Assembly (NCBI GenBank): GCA_001414345.1
Contig: LLCB01000084.1
Coordinates: 1-64,000 of the forward strand
Direction: 5' to 3'
From: Hymenoscyphus infarciens
Taxonomy: Eukaryota > Ascomycota > Leotiomycetes > Helotiales > Helotiaceae
DNA length: 64,000 bases
Position numbers and translations under genes: made by a program. The notes beneath the pieces are model-generated. The model searched no databases. It was not told where the DNA came from and worked only from the letters and a program-made list of their open reading frames with translations. Within the stretch, counting starts at the first letter, position 1. Each line of letters starts with the position of its first letter. Shown here one piece after another: positions 24,510 to 36,810 of the stretch.

Positions 24510-24953
24510 TCACGAATGAGCTGAGATCTGCAGATTATTAGCAAGAACGAAGGAGCCGAAACCTACGTACTGGATTGGGTTTAAACTCCTCAAAGGTAGC
24601 GCTGGATCGGCGTACAAATATGAACTTACAAAAACAGGGCCGATACCGTCTCTAGGTAACACGGTGAGACATTCTGAGTGCCGCGGGCTGGAGTATGGCT
24701 CGAATTTTATCGGCACACCCCCTTCTGGAACGGGAGCACCTTCACAGTCCGGCGGTAGCTTATGGAGAACACCAATCCATCTACAACCCTTCCATCGCTC
24801 CCCATATTGACCTTTGTGCTGTTCAGCTTGTAGACTATGGGCTGAACTTGGGCACAGCGCCCGCGGCACAGAAAGACCGTCGGAAGCCCGGACGGTGGGG
24901 TAAAGGGAGCCATGTTGAGGTTGAAGGGTTGAAGCTGAGAGCTGTGAAGGCAC
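24510..24953 (-). CDS. Hypothetical protein fragment, 147 codons, uncertain
   Basis: The frame encodes a Pro/Ser-rich N-terminus followed by a more protein-like part (RWKGCRWIGVLHKLPPDC, GIGPVFVSSYLYADPALPLR). An overlapping minus frame (24707-25000) is also open and contains VVDGLVFSISYRRTVKVLP, so a frameshifted relic of one gene is as likely as a true gene. No family recognised. Confidence 0.25.
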   Translation of the reverse strand: MPSQLSASTLQPQHGSLYPTVRASDGLSVPRALCPSSAHSLQAEQHKGQYGERWKGCRWIGVLHKLPPDCEGAPVPEGGVPIKFEPYSSPRHSECLTVLPRDGIGPVFVSSYLYADPALPLRSLNPIQYVGFGSFVLANNLQISAHS

Positions 24954-25211
24954 GCGATATCAGATGAGCAACAACACCTCGCAGAAGAAAATTTATGCAT
25001 AAATGGATGGAGAAGGGAGAAAGTTCAATCGCAAAGCTTTGATTTAAAAAGGTCGTCTCCTGCTCGCTTGAACCGAGATTGATACTTGTTTTTTCTCCTT
25101 CAAAGGTTCCCTGCGCCCGGGCTGAGACCCCCTTAACCATTTTTCGTTTCTCTTTGAGCTCACCTCAAAGTTGATGGGTTATATACTATCCAACAACTCT
25201 CCCACCCTCGC

Positions 25212-26216
25212 CTAACAAACACGAACACCAACAACCTTTCCCCCCTCCACAAACCCACTACTCCCATTAAGCCCCGAAGTAACAACATACACCTCCCTCT
25301 CCCCCAAAGCCACACTCGTAGCTCCAACCACCCCCTCAAGTACGACACCAGCTTCACCCCCCTCCAACGGCACACTAACAAGCTCATTCCCCGTCCCAGC
25401 AGCCAAATATGCCCTCCCCTTTTCTTCATCCAAAACAAAATCATCAAGACTGGTTCCTTCATTTAAAACCTCCACACTCCCAACCTTCTCCAAAGTAACA
25501 AGCGAAACCGTAACCCGACAAAAAGTCTTCTTCTGCGTATTGGAGAAGTATATCCATACTTTATCACCCTCCCCTTTCATGACTTTGATTCCATTGACAC
25601 CAGTTTGACTGGCCGGAGGTAAGGGTGGCGCCATCTCTGGTTCACTTAAAAAGATTCTCTTCTCTCCCGTGTAAATATTGAGAAGCCAGATCACACCGGC
25701 CATAGAATCTCCGATGAGGATAAGACCTTTCCCAATATCCAAAGTATCCATCCCATTGAACACCCTACTTTCCGGAAAACTAGCAACTTCTCTTGAGTCA
25801 ACACCGATATTCGTCGCCGAATCATACGAGGTAAGATCCAGCGAGTAAATCGAGAAAGAACCATTCGTCAACCCAATTGTTAAGGAATAGTTCCCGGCCG
25901 CGACGTAGAAAACATCTGGTCTTACTTCTGTGATACCCAATAGTGCGAGCTTGGGGAAAGAATGTAGAAGGGTCGCAGTAGAAGACGATGTTGTATTTGA
26001 TGAAGGATCGATGAGGTAAACATCAGGACTGGTAAGGAGTGTAACGAGGAGTTGACCGTCTTGACGAGGACGGATATTTTCAATCCATGTTGGAATTTGG
26101 GGGAATTGATAAATAGTGCGTGAGGAAACCGCTCGAGTTGAGACTGGATTTGCCGTTGGACTTGACATGGCGAGTGCAGAGAGAAGTGCAATAATCGAAA
26201 GAAATGACTGAAGCAT
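25212..26216 (-). CDS. Secreted six-bladed beta-propeller protein (SMP-30/gluconolactonase-like)
   Basis: Uninterrupted 334-residue frame. Residues 1-22 form a signal peptide (hydrophobic SFLSIIALLSALAM then a small-residue cleavage zone). The body resembles the fungal extracellular SMP-30/NHL-like propeller family that also includes hetero-Diels-Alderase-like proteins: IPTWIENIRPRQDGQLLVTL, then DVYLIDP, VFYVAAGNYS, FNGMDTLDIGKGLILIGDSM, GVIWLLNIYTGE, GVNGIKVMKG and GTSLDDFVLDEEKGRAYLA, each a typical blade turn. Such proteins bind small molecules or act on lactones; some are biosynthetic pericyclases, but no biosynthetic cluster surrounds this gene, so function is open. It is single exon, with an ATAAATAAG element upstream on the minus strand near 26,320. 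Family assignment is good, activity unknown. Confidence 0.8.
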   Translation of the reverse strand: MLQSFLSIIALLSALAMSSPTANPVSTRAVSSRTIYQFPQIPTWIENIRPRQDGQLLVTLLTSPDVYLIDPSSNTTSSSTATLLHSFPKLALLGITEVRPDVFYVAAGNYSLTIGLTNGSFSIYSLDLTSYDSATNIGVDSREVASFPESRVFNGMDTLDIGKGLILIGDSMAGVIWLLNIYTGEKRIFLSEPEMAPPLPPASQTGVNGIKVMKGEGDKVWIYFSNTQKKTFCRVTVSLVTLEKVGSVEVLNEGTSLDDFVLDEEKGRAYLAAGTGNELVSVPLEGGEAGVVLEGVVGATSVALGEREVYVVTSGLNGSSGFVEGGKVVGVRVC

Positions 26217-27322
26217 GGTAATTGATTGAGCCCCTCAAAAGATCAAAGGACAGGAAACGCGGCAAAGAGCGAGGCGATTAAAGCTGCTATGAGAAGTAAC
26301 TTACTGAAATTTGGCGCCTTCTTATTTATCTCTACCTTTCAAATTGAAAGCAAGTAAGCCTACGCCGTCGATGTGGATACATACATTCTGCCCGCATGAC
26401 TCATTACCGAGTTATCTTCAAGAAACCACATGTATTCTAATCCTCGACATAGAGCATGAGAACACTTAAGCTTTTGAATGAGCATACAAAAAGGAAATCA
26501 TATACGTTGGAAAATGGTCGGCAAGTCAAATGCATCCACTCGGGCTGACATCGGGATCGGAGGATACTTCGGACCTGTCCACTTGATGCACTTTTACTTT
26601 TCCCAACCTGGCTTTCTCATCTAAATATAAAATCACAAGACTATACCCGAAAAGTAAAAAAATTAATCCACTATTTCCCAACTAATCGACCCAAGACGAA
26701 TCAAGAGTCCAAGCCAATAGGAGTAATCATTACACTCCTAGAGCGAAAATACAGGCCTAAACTTCAGGGTCGAGTTGAGGTACGGCGGGGTCGTTCTTCC
26801 CTCTTGCGGAGAGAACACCAGTCAACAAAACGGCCAAGTTCGTTTTTAAATAATATTATATATTAAAATAAACCCAGAGCTATGCTTATATTAATGAAAT
26901 ATAAATAACTGCAATTACCATCTTGATTCAATAGACAGCACCCAGACCCCCCAGACAAAAAGGCACCACCTGCTCCGCATACGACTGCAATCCGTCGTTC
27001 TAGTGTCAAGAAGTTGGGCTGCCCTCTATCTAACCCCCGGACATTTAGAAGCCTCGGATTTCTTGTTAAAACTCCAAGAAGAGAAAAAGAGCGAACAGCA
27101 TGAGAACAAGAAAAAGGAGAGAAATCTAGTGCGGAGAAGATCCAGCAATCTTAGCAAATCTAGCAAAAGCCTCAATCCCCCATGTCCCTAGGCCCCGGAA
27201 ATGCAATTTCTAAATTGCAGAGCTTGTTTTCCAATATACAGCCCAACCTACACCGAGCCCTTCCTTTTCATTTCCCATATCCGTTTTCGTTATCGTCATC
27301 ATAAAATCGTTATTCCTATCCA
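26217..27322. other. Intergenic between two minus-strand genes
   Basis: Mostly normal composition; a short AT-only patch at about 26,840-26,885 may be a small insertion. The 62-codon plus frame at 27003 is Lys/Glu-rich and not convincing. No RNA gene seen. Confidence 0.5.
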
Positions 27323-28661
27323 TCATGAACTAGCCTTCATTGTCCCGCAAGTATTACAAGTCCACCATTTATCCTCCATTACTGTTGTACATTGCCTGCA
27401 GGTCCACGTTTTGGGCGAAGGTCCCTTTGGTTTTGGTTTCGCCATGCCGGCTTGTTTCTGGTTTTGCTCTGAAATCTTCTTGGAAATCTCAGCGGGTCTC
27501 TCTACTGTGCAGGCGTCGCAGCAGAGGTAGTTCAGTGGGTTGTGCAATGTGCAGACTTCACATGTCCAACCTGTCAACATTGGTACAGAGGAGGGAGTGG
27601 GAACGGAGGCAGAGACTGGCTTTGGTTTCTCCGCTGGTGGTTTAGGGTTTTCGTTTTCTTGCGCTGGCTTTGGCTTCTTCGCGGGTGGCTCACTGACTAA
27701 CCGACTGGCATGTTTTGGAGAATCTCGCGATGGTCCAGAATTCCGCGACGAGGATGCTGAAAACAAAGTCTGGGGCTTCATGGGGGAATTTGACTTGCCA
27801 ACCGCACCGCCACCATTTCCAGTCGGGTTCGAGGGTGTAGAGGGTACATATGAGTCGCCATATTCCTTTTCCTGGTCTTCTTGAACAAGTTCCCAGAGTG
27901 CCTGAGCAATTGCATAATCATTTGCCTTCTCCTCTTCAGCCTTGGTCTTGAAGCCACTAGCCGTCGCCTGATCGGCCAGGTCCTTGATTTCTTCATCACC
28001 CTTCTTTTCAGAGCCACAGCCCTTCAAGACTGTACTTCTTCGTGCAATGGCATCTACGATAACTTGTCGTATATCGGAACCCGCGAGTATTGGTCGCCCA
28101 CCAAGCCTCTGGCCGGAACCCGTGCTCAATGTCTTCCTCTTCTCCGCAGCTACACGAGCAAGTCGTCTGGCTTCATGCATTGGTAACTTTTTGCCTCCCA
28201 ACTGGCGACCTTCTGACAAGAACCCTTCCCCAGTGTAACCCTTCATGACCAAGGCCTCATGTTCCTTTCGCATTTGATCCCATAGAGCATGGAACTGTTC
28301 GTTGTGCGGGCCGATCAAATTATGGGCGAGCTCATGGAGCATGGTATCGACAACCTGCTCGATAGGTAGGAACTGGTTATTGTCGCCCGGATATCGCAGC
28401 CGAAGACAAATTTTTTGACCTCTGTTCATGTTGATACCTAGACAATTAGAATCATGTTTCCGTGAATCGAGGAGGGGATAACTTACCTAGTAGGTTTTGT
28501 TCGGCTGGATAGAACTCTGCCAATGTGCCTACCTTGAAATTCCGCGCTCTCATGACGGGCTTCACGATGGAAGCAATCTTCTTGATAGTATGCAGAGCAT
28601 CTTTCTCGCGGGGTAAGGTCTTCAGATGCGAGTATTGACCAACTAGTGCCTCGTGCTCCAT
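27323..28661 (-). CDS. WSS1: WLM-domain metalloprotease, Wss1/SPRTN type, two exons
   Basis: Exon 1 is 28661-28487, the intron 28486-28438 (GTAAGT...TCTAG, 49 nt), exon 2 28437-27323; 429 residues. The WLM domain fills roughly residues 1-200. It has the zinc-protease signature at His93-Glu94-x2-His97 and His103 (HELAHNLIGPHNEQFH), preceded by NMNRGQKICLRLR and FLPIEQVVDTMLHE. Two RanBP2-type zinc fingers close the protein at about 348-373 (W.CEVCTLHN...CCDAC) and 403-429 (WTCRQCT...WWTCNTCG). Wss1 proteases cut proteins crosslinked to DNA during repair and SUMO-linked turnover in the nucleus. I chose the ATG at 28661 because the family begins there (EALVGQYSHLKTLPREK.AL); an upstream ATG in frame at 28799 would add 46 Ser/Pro-rich residues. 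Well supported. Confidence 0.92.
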
Positions 28662-29321
28662 CTTGGATGAGTTGTTGCTTGTTGTTGATGCTCTTCCTAG
28701 CCTGGTTGCGGGGTTGCGCTCTGCATGCAAAGACGATGTTGTTTTAGGATTGAAGGGAGGGAGGAATGGAAGGAAAGATATGGAAAGGGGAGATGACAAA
28801 TGACAAATGACATTGTTCTGCTCGAAGCTGCGAGATAGACAAGTCCAACCAACTCACCGTGAATGATAGTGTGTTGTAATCATTTTAGAGGCGAGGCTAC
28901 TGGGAGACGCGCTGGCAAGCTGCCTAGTGCTGCTTTCACTAGGGAGGGGAGCCTGGCCCAGTACCTTTTCCAGTTCACTTCTTCCCAGCATTTGAAGAAG
29001 CACATCCTCAATAGACTTTACACTTTTGCTTTCATTTTTTTTTCTAATACGGACTCTAACATTTTCTCAATCCCATTTTCTTTCAGATGAACCCCAACGC
29101 AATGTTTCACCAACCAGTTGGAAGTCTGCCCCGCTATCAGCCCTGAAAGTAGGTACTAGGTGGTAGGTGGAGGTGGCTAGGTACAGAAACGCCGTACAAT
29201 TGCGCAACCCCATCCCTCCCCCTCCTTTTCTCCAAACACCTTCCTTTCTATCTACCACTATCAAACCAACGTCAATATATATTTATCCTTCCAGAACGTA
29301 GCAGAACAGAGCAAAGCAAGT
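28662..29321. promoter_or_regulatory. Divergent intergenic region between WSS1-like and calmodulin-like genes
   Basis: About 660 bases separate two genes transcribed away from each other, so both promoters should lie here. On the plus side a pyrimidine-rich stretch and ATATATATTTATCC (about 29,275) precede the calmodulin-like start. No factor site is certain. Confidence 0.45.
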
Positions 29322-30094
29322 ATGGCCGACTCGAAAACGACAGTAAGAAGCCCCATCGCAACTCGACCCCGCATTCAGTTCCCCAGAGCCTCACTAACTC
29401 CATGCTTTCCAGGACACGCCCGAGATGGCAGCCTATAAGGAGGCATTCTCACTCTTTGTAAGTCAAGTCCCCCCTTTTTAGATTTCCTAGAGCTTCAGCA
29501 CTAATCCAAACCCCAAGGACACCGACAACGATGGTATGCAAACCCACACTTCGTCCGTAATCAGCTCGTAATAACCCCGCGTTTCCCAGGCTTTATCACC
29601 AAACACGAACTTGGCTCCGTCCTCAAATCCCTCCAGATAAACGCGACCGATTCCGAAATAGAAGATATGATCAACGAGGTAGATCTCGATCAAACCGGGA
29701 CAATTGATCTCGAAGGTCTGCCATCCCATACCCTCTCTCACTCCACTGTCTCTTCGCCTGCTCACAAGATGTCTTGCAGAGTTCATCAAAATGATGAAAA
29801 TCGAGACGAAGCCCTCCAGCTTCGAACAAGAGATGCGAAGCGCCTTCCAAGTCTTCGACAGCGATGGAAGTGGACAAATTTCCGTCGATGAATTGAGGAG
29901 GGTTATGCAATCGTTTGGGGAGGCGCTTTCGGAGGAGGAGATCAAGATCATGATTCAAGAGGTTGACAAAGATGGGGATGGGCAGATTGATTGTGCGTCT
30001 ACCGTTTCCGTCCAGATACCCACGAATCACAGATGGCTAATACCATAGGGTTGTAGACGATGAATTCGTAAACTTCTTCTTGGATAAGAAGTAA
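29322..30094 (+). CDS. Calmodulin-like EF-hand protein, six exons
   Basis: Exons 29322-29342, 29413-29457, 29518-29533, 29590-29715, 29780-29992 and 30057-30094 join to 459 nt (152 residues); every junction has GT..AG and keeps frame. The protein has four canonical EF-hand loops: DTDNDGFITKHE (23-34), [12 protein letters not shown] (59-70), [12 protein letters not shown] (96-107) and [12 protein letters not shown] (132-143), each with Asp at 1, Gly at 6 and Glu at 12. Length and spacing are those of calmodulin, but true fungal calmodulin is far more conserved (for example at the first linker and central helix), so this is a calmodulin-like paralogue, presumably a Ca2+ sensor binding target peptides. 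Many short introns near the 5' end are also typical of calmodulin genes. The short third exon (16 nt) is unusual yet required for the first loop. Confidence 0.9.
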
Positions 30095-30488
30095 GCTGGT
30101 TTTGGATAATGAGTGTGGAATTATGGATGGCAGATGCAGTCTCATGGTACGTTTCCCCAGTTTTGGTCTGAATAGTCGTGGTATATTGGGATACAAGCCC
30201 GAACGTGATTTGGGTTATTTCAAGAATAGGTAATATGTTGGATGGCAATCATGTGGGGTTTCTCAACGAAAGGTAAATATACAGAAATTACTTGACCTTC
30301 TTTGCTGTGAAGGATATGGTTCCCCTCGTGCGTTTTTGGGAGCTGTGGTTTGTTTTCCCCCTTTTGTTACACTTCAATCTGTTTCTTCGTGATTCCCCCC
30401 CTCCCTTTCTTTTGCGAGCTTTGTTGCATTTCTATTCAAAAAAACATGATCACGCACCATCAACCTGTCGATTCCTCGTCATGAGGGA
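30095..30488. other. Intergenic, no gene
   Basis: 3' flank of the calmodulin-like gene and 3' flank of the minus-strand BTB tail. The plus frame from 30292 runs antisense to the BTB tail and is not convincing. Confidence 0.5.
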
Positions 30489-30836
30489 TTACCAGTCAAG
30501 TTTATCAGGATCCCAAGGTAGATCAACATCAACATCAGCACAAAGGAAGAAATCTCGATATTTCCCCACACCAGCTTGCACACCACTCTTATCCAACCTC
30601 AGCTTGTTCGTCATCAACGGTTCCAACAACTCCCTCAAAATTTCGTCGTTAATTTGTCCAGATGCCATGCGACACGTTTTTCTGCAAAAGAGGAGGAAGC
30701 GTTCCGTCACCCTCGCGATATGGTGGCCCACGCCGTAGTGGTAATGATTGAGTCCTGGAATGACGGGGCTTTCTTTTCGCGTTTGATAATCAAGCTTCAG
30801 AGAGGGCATAGTTAGAGTGCCGGGGTTTTTTGGCAT
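30489..30836 (-). pseudogene. Orphan C-terminal piece of a BTB/POZ-family gene
   Basis: The last 60 or so residues match the C-terminus of the BTB gene at 31.8-33.1 kb: LLEPLMTNKLRLDKSG here against LLEPLVQNNLRLDRSG there, then KYRDFFLCAD against KYAQYFLCAD, and the closing WDPDKLDW. Upstream residues (ESPVIPGLNHYHYG) show no match and there is no BTB domain. The missing 5' part would lie across the AT-rich insert at 30.93-31.29 kb, but no BTB sequence reappears beyond it. I read this as a tandem copy that lost its front. Confidence 0.6.
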
Positions 30837-30924
30837 TCTGACAAAAGGGAAAGGGGCATTCTGAAATTTGTTTGTGCCTGTTCAGCTTGTGATAAACTAC
30901 TCTCTGCGAGGTGATGGTTTGAAA

Positions 30925-31290
30925 TAAATTCATCAATTATATAAATTAAACTTAGGAATTTTATAAATTTCGTAAGGTCTTATATATATCAAGTAGGGAT
31001 AACACGTAATAGTTTCTCTTATATCCTAGTAAGATTAGTCTTCTTAAAGATAAAAGAAAGTGAAAGATAAGAAGAGAAAGAAAGACAGAGGAAGAAAAGA
31101 GATATTTATATAAGAGCCAGAGAAGAAGCTAGGCTATTTTTTTTAATTTCACGTTACTTAGTTCTATTATTCTACTAGACCTCTAATATTCTACTCTGAA
31201 ATATTTTATATGAATTTTATGAAAGATTTCATAAAGTTATACTAATGAATTAAATTATCTAATAAATATATAAAACGAATAGTAAGTTCA
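30925..31290. repeat. Small AT-rich RIP-like insert
   Basis: About 365 bases are strongly AT-rich with an internal purine tract (GAAAGATAAGAAGAGAAAGA) and no frame, set between sequences of normal composition. It resembles a fragment of a RIP-mutated repeat. Confidence 0.5.
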
Positions 31291-31805
31291 GTTTATTCAA
31301 TAGGCCTACACCGGCCTTTGCCTTCGGCCACGCCAAACACGAATGATTTCACCAAAGCGTCGTTTGACAAAAGCCCACCTTGTATCTCGAGTTTCAAAAC
31401 AATTCTTCCCTCAACAAACGACTCGAAATTTCTCATCACGCCTCAAATCTTGAGTGCTGTTCAAGAATCACCAGGTGACGCTTCGGGAAAATGTTAGGTG
31501 GAGCGGGGACGTGGCCAATCTTTTCGTTTGCGTCCAGAAATTGGTCTGCCTTCTCCTATAATATTCTAGAACTCTGAATACATTGCAAAAGCACCCTTTT
31601 CAATCAATATTCAATCTACTACTTAGATACAAGGAAACCGTCGCAAGAATTCAACCATGGCCACCGTCCATTCCCAAGTCAATAACTTCTCTACCTAGCA
31701 TACACTACACTTTTTGTTATTATGTCCCTGGAAGCGATGAAATGACGTTCGTTCAACCTGTTTCAAATATCAGATAAACTGTTGAGTAGGGAAGACAGCA
31801 TCGAC
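31291..31805. other. Intergenic, no supported gene
   Basis: Normal composition; a 64-codon plus frame at 31583 has no recognisable features. Nothing else seen. Confidence 0.45.
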
Positions 31806-33096
31806 TCACCGTTTACCATTCGTCCTGCTCGACATCCCACTGATGTCTGCACATAGGAAGTACTGGGCATATTTACCTTTCTCAGAATGCTCTCCACTCC
31901 TGTCTAGACGTAAGTTGTTTTGGACCAATGGCTCTAAAAGCAACTCATAATTTGAGGGAATTCCATGTCCTATACTTGTGTACATTGTGCGATAGTACTG
32001 TGGAAGAGGTAGTCGTGGCGCTAGGCGTGCCGGGTTTCCTTCGCGTCGTGGCAGCTTGAAGCGGTCTAGTGGACACTCCTTTGCTAACTTCAACTTGAAG
32101 ACCTCAGTCTCTTGAGCTGACTTGGCGTTATGATCGGTATGAGCTAATTCTAATGTATCCTCGTGGTACTTTGCAACGGTATTAATAATGCTCCCATACG
32201 CCTTTTTCCCCACAGCCTTGAGAAGTGGATTTTGCAAAGCTAGAAACTGTGGTTTGATCCATGGCCCTATATTAATATATCATCATCAGCTAAGAGTTCC
32301 CAATCATTGGAGTTGCTGTAATAAGGAGACTTTTAAATTTAAATAACCAAGCTGCAATATTCAAAATTTGGCTCACCGGTTGTGTGAACGAGACACTCCC
32401 TGAATAAAGTTTCATTTCTTAGCTTGGCCGCAGTTTCTAATAAAGTGCAACATTCCGCTGGAATAGAGTCCACGAAACCGGGGCTATTCATAATCGCAGA
32501 GGTAACTGCTTTTGAGAACATTGGAAGGCAGCGATAGTACTCTGCTAGCTCGGTACAAAGTACTAGATGTGCGACAGACTCGAGAATTGTTCTCTTATTG
32601 TACATGGCCCAGAGAATTGTTTTAAAGGCGTTGATCTGAAAGGGGATGTCGCCTACGATAGTCTGACTCGCTTCGTTGGGGTCCCTCTACCAAGAAAGTT
32701 AGCAATGTTGGGCAACTTGCATATATGCATTTTGAACCACAATAGCTGAAAAGATAAGAAAGCTGTAGCTTGAACTGTCTTGTATCACCAGCGGAATGCA
32801 TGTCGAACTCGCATGTTGTGGTTGTAGCCTACCTTCGCATGTTCCTAGACCAACGACCATGTTCCGTCATCGTCCACCATCGTCACCCACATATAGTTGA
32901 ATTTTGGATCTGATGCTGGATTACTTTTGTCGGCCGAGTCGAAAAATGAACGAAAAAATTCAGAATTCATCTTCAAATTCATAGAGTGAACCTGGAACTC
33001 TTGATCAAAGACTTGGAGATGGACATCTGGATTCAAGCCACGGCGCGCGAGCACAATTGTTTGGGGACACCCGACATTGCTCGAAATGTCTGCCAT
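31806..33096 (-). pseudogene. BTB/POZ-domain gene with a nonsense codon and a 3' frameshift
   Basis: Exons on the minus strand: 33096-32833, 32686-32377 and 32266-31806, with introns 32832-32687 and 32376-32267, all GT..AG and in phase. The N-terminal half is a fungal BTB domain (PDVHLQVFDQEFQVHSMNLK, SEFFRSFFDS, then YMWVTMVDDDG), which mediates dimerisation or cullin-3 binding. The second exon continues with ILWAMYNKRTILESVAHLVL and LAEYYRCLPMFSKAV. Two lesions are seen: an in-frame TAG at 32845-32847, right after DDDGTWSLV and 12 bases before the first donor, and a frame change close to the 3' end, where the other frame reads WDVEQDEW and then stops at 31813, matching the WDPDKLDW end of the neighbouring copy. 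Either an assembly error or genuine loss of function is possible. Confidence 0.7.
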
Positions 33097-34433
33097 GTTG
33101 CGCTTTCTTTTGGGGTTCGAGTTAGGTGGGCTCTTTCGGAAGGGAGACGAAGTGATTCTAGAAGAGAGTGCCGGGTTAGAAGAGCGGGAGAGAATACGGG
33201 CAGGGGTAGAGCAGACGTGCCAAAAGCTATCGATTAACGAGGATCTGAGTCAAGGGGCTGGATTCAAAAGACAACAAGTTACGAGAATCGAGTCTCTCAA
33301 TTGCTCGCCGGCCGACGTCGATAAATTTGGAGTTATTAGACTTTTGCCCAAGTGACCAAATTTGAAAGTATGTTAGCTCCAGCGGGTCTGCAACCTGTCT
33401 GTTTGTTTCCAGGATTTATTTTCCAATCAGATGCAGCTTACATCATGTTACACGAGCCTTGCAGAAATTCCTAGCAAGGATCTTTCCACGAGACAGAGAG
33501 GTTGATATGTAGATTTTGGAAAGACAACAAAAAATCGAGACTGGCTCATCTTCTCCGGAAAAATTAATTGTTAGAAGTAGTGTTTTGGAACTCACAATCA
33601 ACAGGTATACATGACTCTCCCTGATAGTCGTGCACCATGAACCCCCACGAAAATTTACACGCCATCTCGCTTAACGCTCTCTGATTGGAAGCCACGACAA
33701 TTTGCATATGCATGAGTCCATTTCCGTCCATACTGAGCTAAAAGTAGAACATTGAAGTGTGGGGGACTGAAGAATACAAGCGGCATCACAAATATTCATC
33801 AGAAAACGACTTATAAATTTAATTTTATTATTACTAACATTACTAAGGTTATATATTAAGTACTTACTATTATTATTATATAATTAATACCTAATTTATT
33901 AAAGCTAATATTAAAGAAGTTATATAGTAAAAAGAGTAAAAGATCTCGCTTAAACCTCTAGTAGGTCTAGAACGCTACTCCGACCCTACTTCGAGCCTTA
34001 GCCTAGCCTAGCCTAATATAGCCTAAAGCCTTAGAGTACTTTTTAGAGTTATTTAGAGTAGTATAAGTAGAGTAGAGGAGTACTAAAAGTCGCTTAAGTA
34101 GAGTAGTATAGTAGCTACTAGTCTACCCTCCTCTACTTATTTCGAAAAGCTATTTCAATATAGTTATTAAAACTTACTAGAGGGAAAGCGAAACAAAAAA
34201 TCTCATCAACCCGTTTTTGAGTTTAATCAAAATTCATTAATAACAAATTATAACTAAACCCCTCCCACTCCGCCAAAAGAAGCCACTCCTCTTCTCACCA
34301 ACCAACCAACAACCATGCAGACTCTACCCCTTTGATCACATGAGCAAAAAGTTGAAAGTTTACTCCGTATCCAATGCAATTCCCTATTTCAAGAAAGCCC
34401 TCCTCTACTTGTCAAATATCTCAAAAGAGACAT
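33097..34433. other. Intergenic with an RIP-mutated repeat fragment at about 33.81-34.18 kb
   Basis: 33,097-33,800 has normal composition without a convincing gene. About 33,805-34,180 is AT-rich with an internal tandem phrase CCTAGCCTAGCCTAATATAG and ends sharply before the 3' flank of the protease gene. It looks like a short transposon remnant. Confidence 0.5.
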
Positions 34434-35732
<1,299 letters not shown>

Positions 35733-35837
35733 AATGAATAACCGAGAATTGAGTGTTACTGGGTTGGTAGAACTGAGTAGGAGTGGATTGATGCTGGTGA
35801 TGAAAAAAGGGAATATGAAAAAGAGATCTTCAACAGA

Positions 35838-35850
35838 CTTATATATTCCC
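35838..35850 (-). promoter_or_regulatory. TATA box of the subtilisin gene
   Basis: Minus-strand GGGAATATATAAG lies about 110 bases before the start codon, a usual distance for fungal TATA plus leader. Confidence 0.55.
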
Positions 35851-36360
35851 CAAAAACCAGCAACAAGTGATGGTTACTTACTCACATGCAAGGAAGAAGA
35901 ACTATGGTCCGTTGGTTGTACACAGTAGCCGAACGCCAAGGAGGCCCTGCACACCATATTACAAATAAATAGAAGAGTGGTGTTGACTTATTCTAGACCA
36001 CCTTCTATAATAGTAGTTACCCTTGGAAGAGCCCACATTAGAATGGAAGCCCACCGTCGGTGTAGAAGTCTCGAGAGAGGGAGAGTCATTTGATGAATAG
36101 TCCTTGGCAAATCCAGCACTTCGTCGGTTAATCAGAGTCCTTGCATCTGATAGGACTTTGAAGTGATGGGCTTGCTGCAGTAGAAGCGGTAGAAGAAATA
36201 ATATGCATGGAAGGACAACAGTGGGACACCCCCTTTCCCTGCAAATTATAGCCCCAAGTGCCGACGACTCAAGCAAAGAGACAAGAATTAAAGTTGATTC
36301 CTCGAATTCTAGGTACTGACTGCACGCCATCTCCGTCGTGTAGCGCACCATACAATCTCA
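35851..36360. other. Intergenic, no supported gene
   Basis: A 130-codon minus frame (36351-35959) contains a hydrophobic stretch (LPCILFLLPLLLQQ) but no start context, family or splice support. I treat it as fortuitous. Confidence 0.4.
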
Positions 36361-36810
36361 GATAGGAATGTCACTAAATATTGACCTATCGCCAGAGAGT
36401 ATAGTTGCTAGCTTTTGCGTACCTGGACCGATGGGGGGAAAGGTCCCGTGTTCATGGCCTGAGCCCTTGATAACCGCCTTGATATCAAAAGAGAAGTCTC
36501 ACATTCGCCTCTCGCCACCCGGTGTACCAAGGGGCATCTTTGACTGTGGGGGAGTAGGGGTACATGCCGTAGACGCCATCGATCGTTTGCCCACAGGTTG
36601 CTGTCAACCTGCCAATTTTGGAAGAGAACCCGACTGTGCTCGTTGGATGAGTTGGATACCATTGGCCATGAGTCCTTTGGAGTCGAATTTGCATGGGGAA
36701 GCTGGCAGAAGACTGTCGGGTAGTACTGGCCGTAGCTACGAACCCGGTCCAACTTGCTGCCCTGGGTATTTCTTGTTTCAACGTCGTAAAGCTTGGCGGC
36801 TGTGAAGTTG
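36360..36810. other. Region open in several frames, possible decayed gene
   Basis: A 146-codon plus frame (36368-36805) and two minus frames (36752-36408 and 36781-36485) overlap. The third minus frame, broken by only two stops, reads KLAG, then after a stop QQPVGKRS, and later DFSFDIKAVIKGSGHEHG, which is protein-like. I recognise no family. A pseudogene on the minus strand is the likeliest reading. Confidence 0.3.

Noticed and set aside
27540..27884. Plus frames over the WSS1-like gene
   Set aside because: Antisense to the zinc-finger and linker part of the minus-strand gene.
35959..36351. 130-codon minus frame with a hydrophobic stretch
   Set aside because: No start context, splice or family support; hydrophobic text alone is weak evidence.
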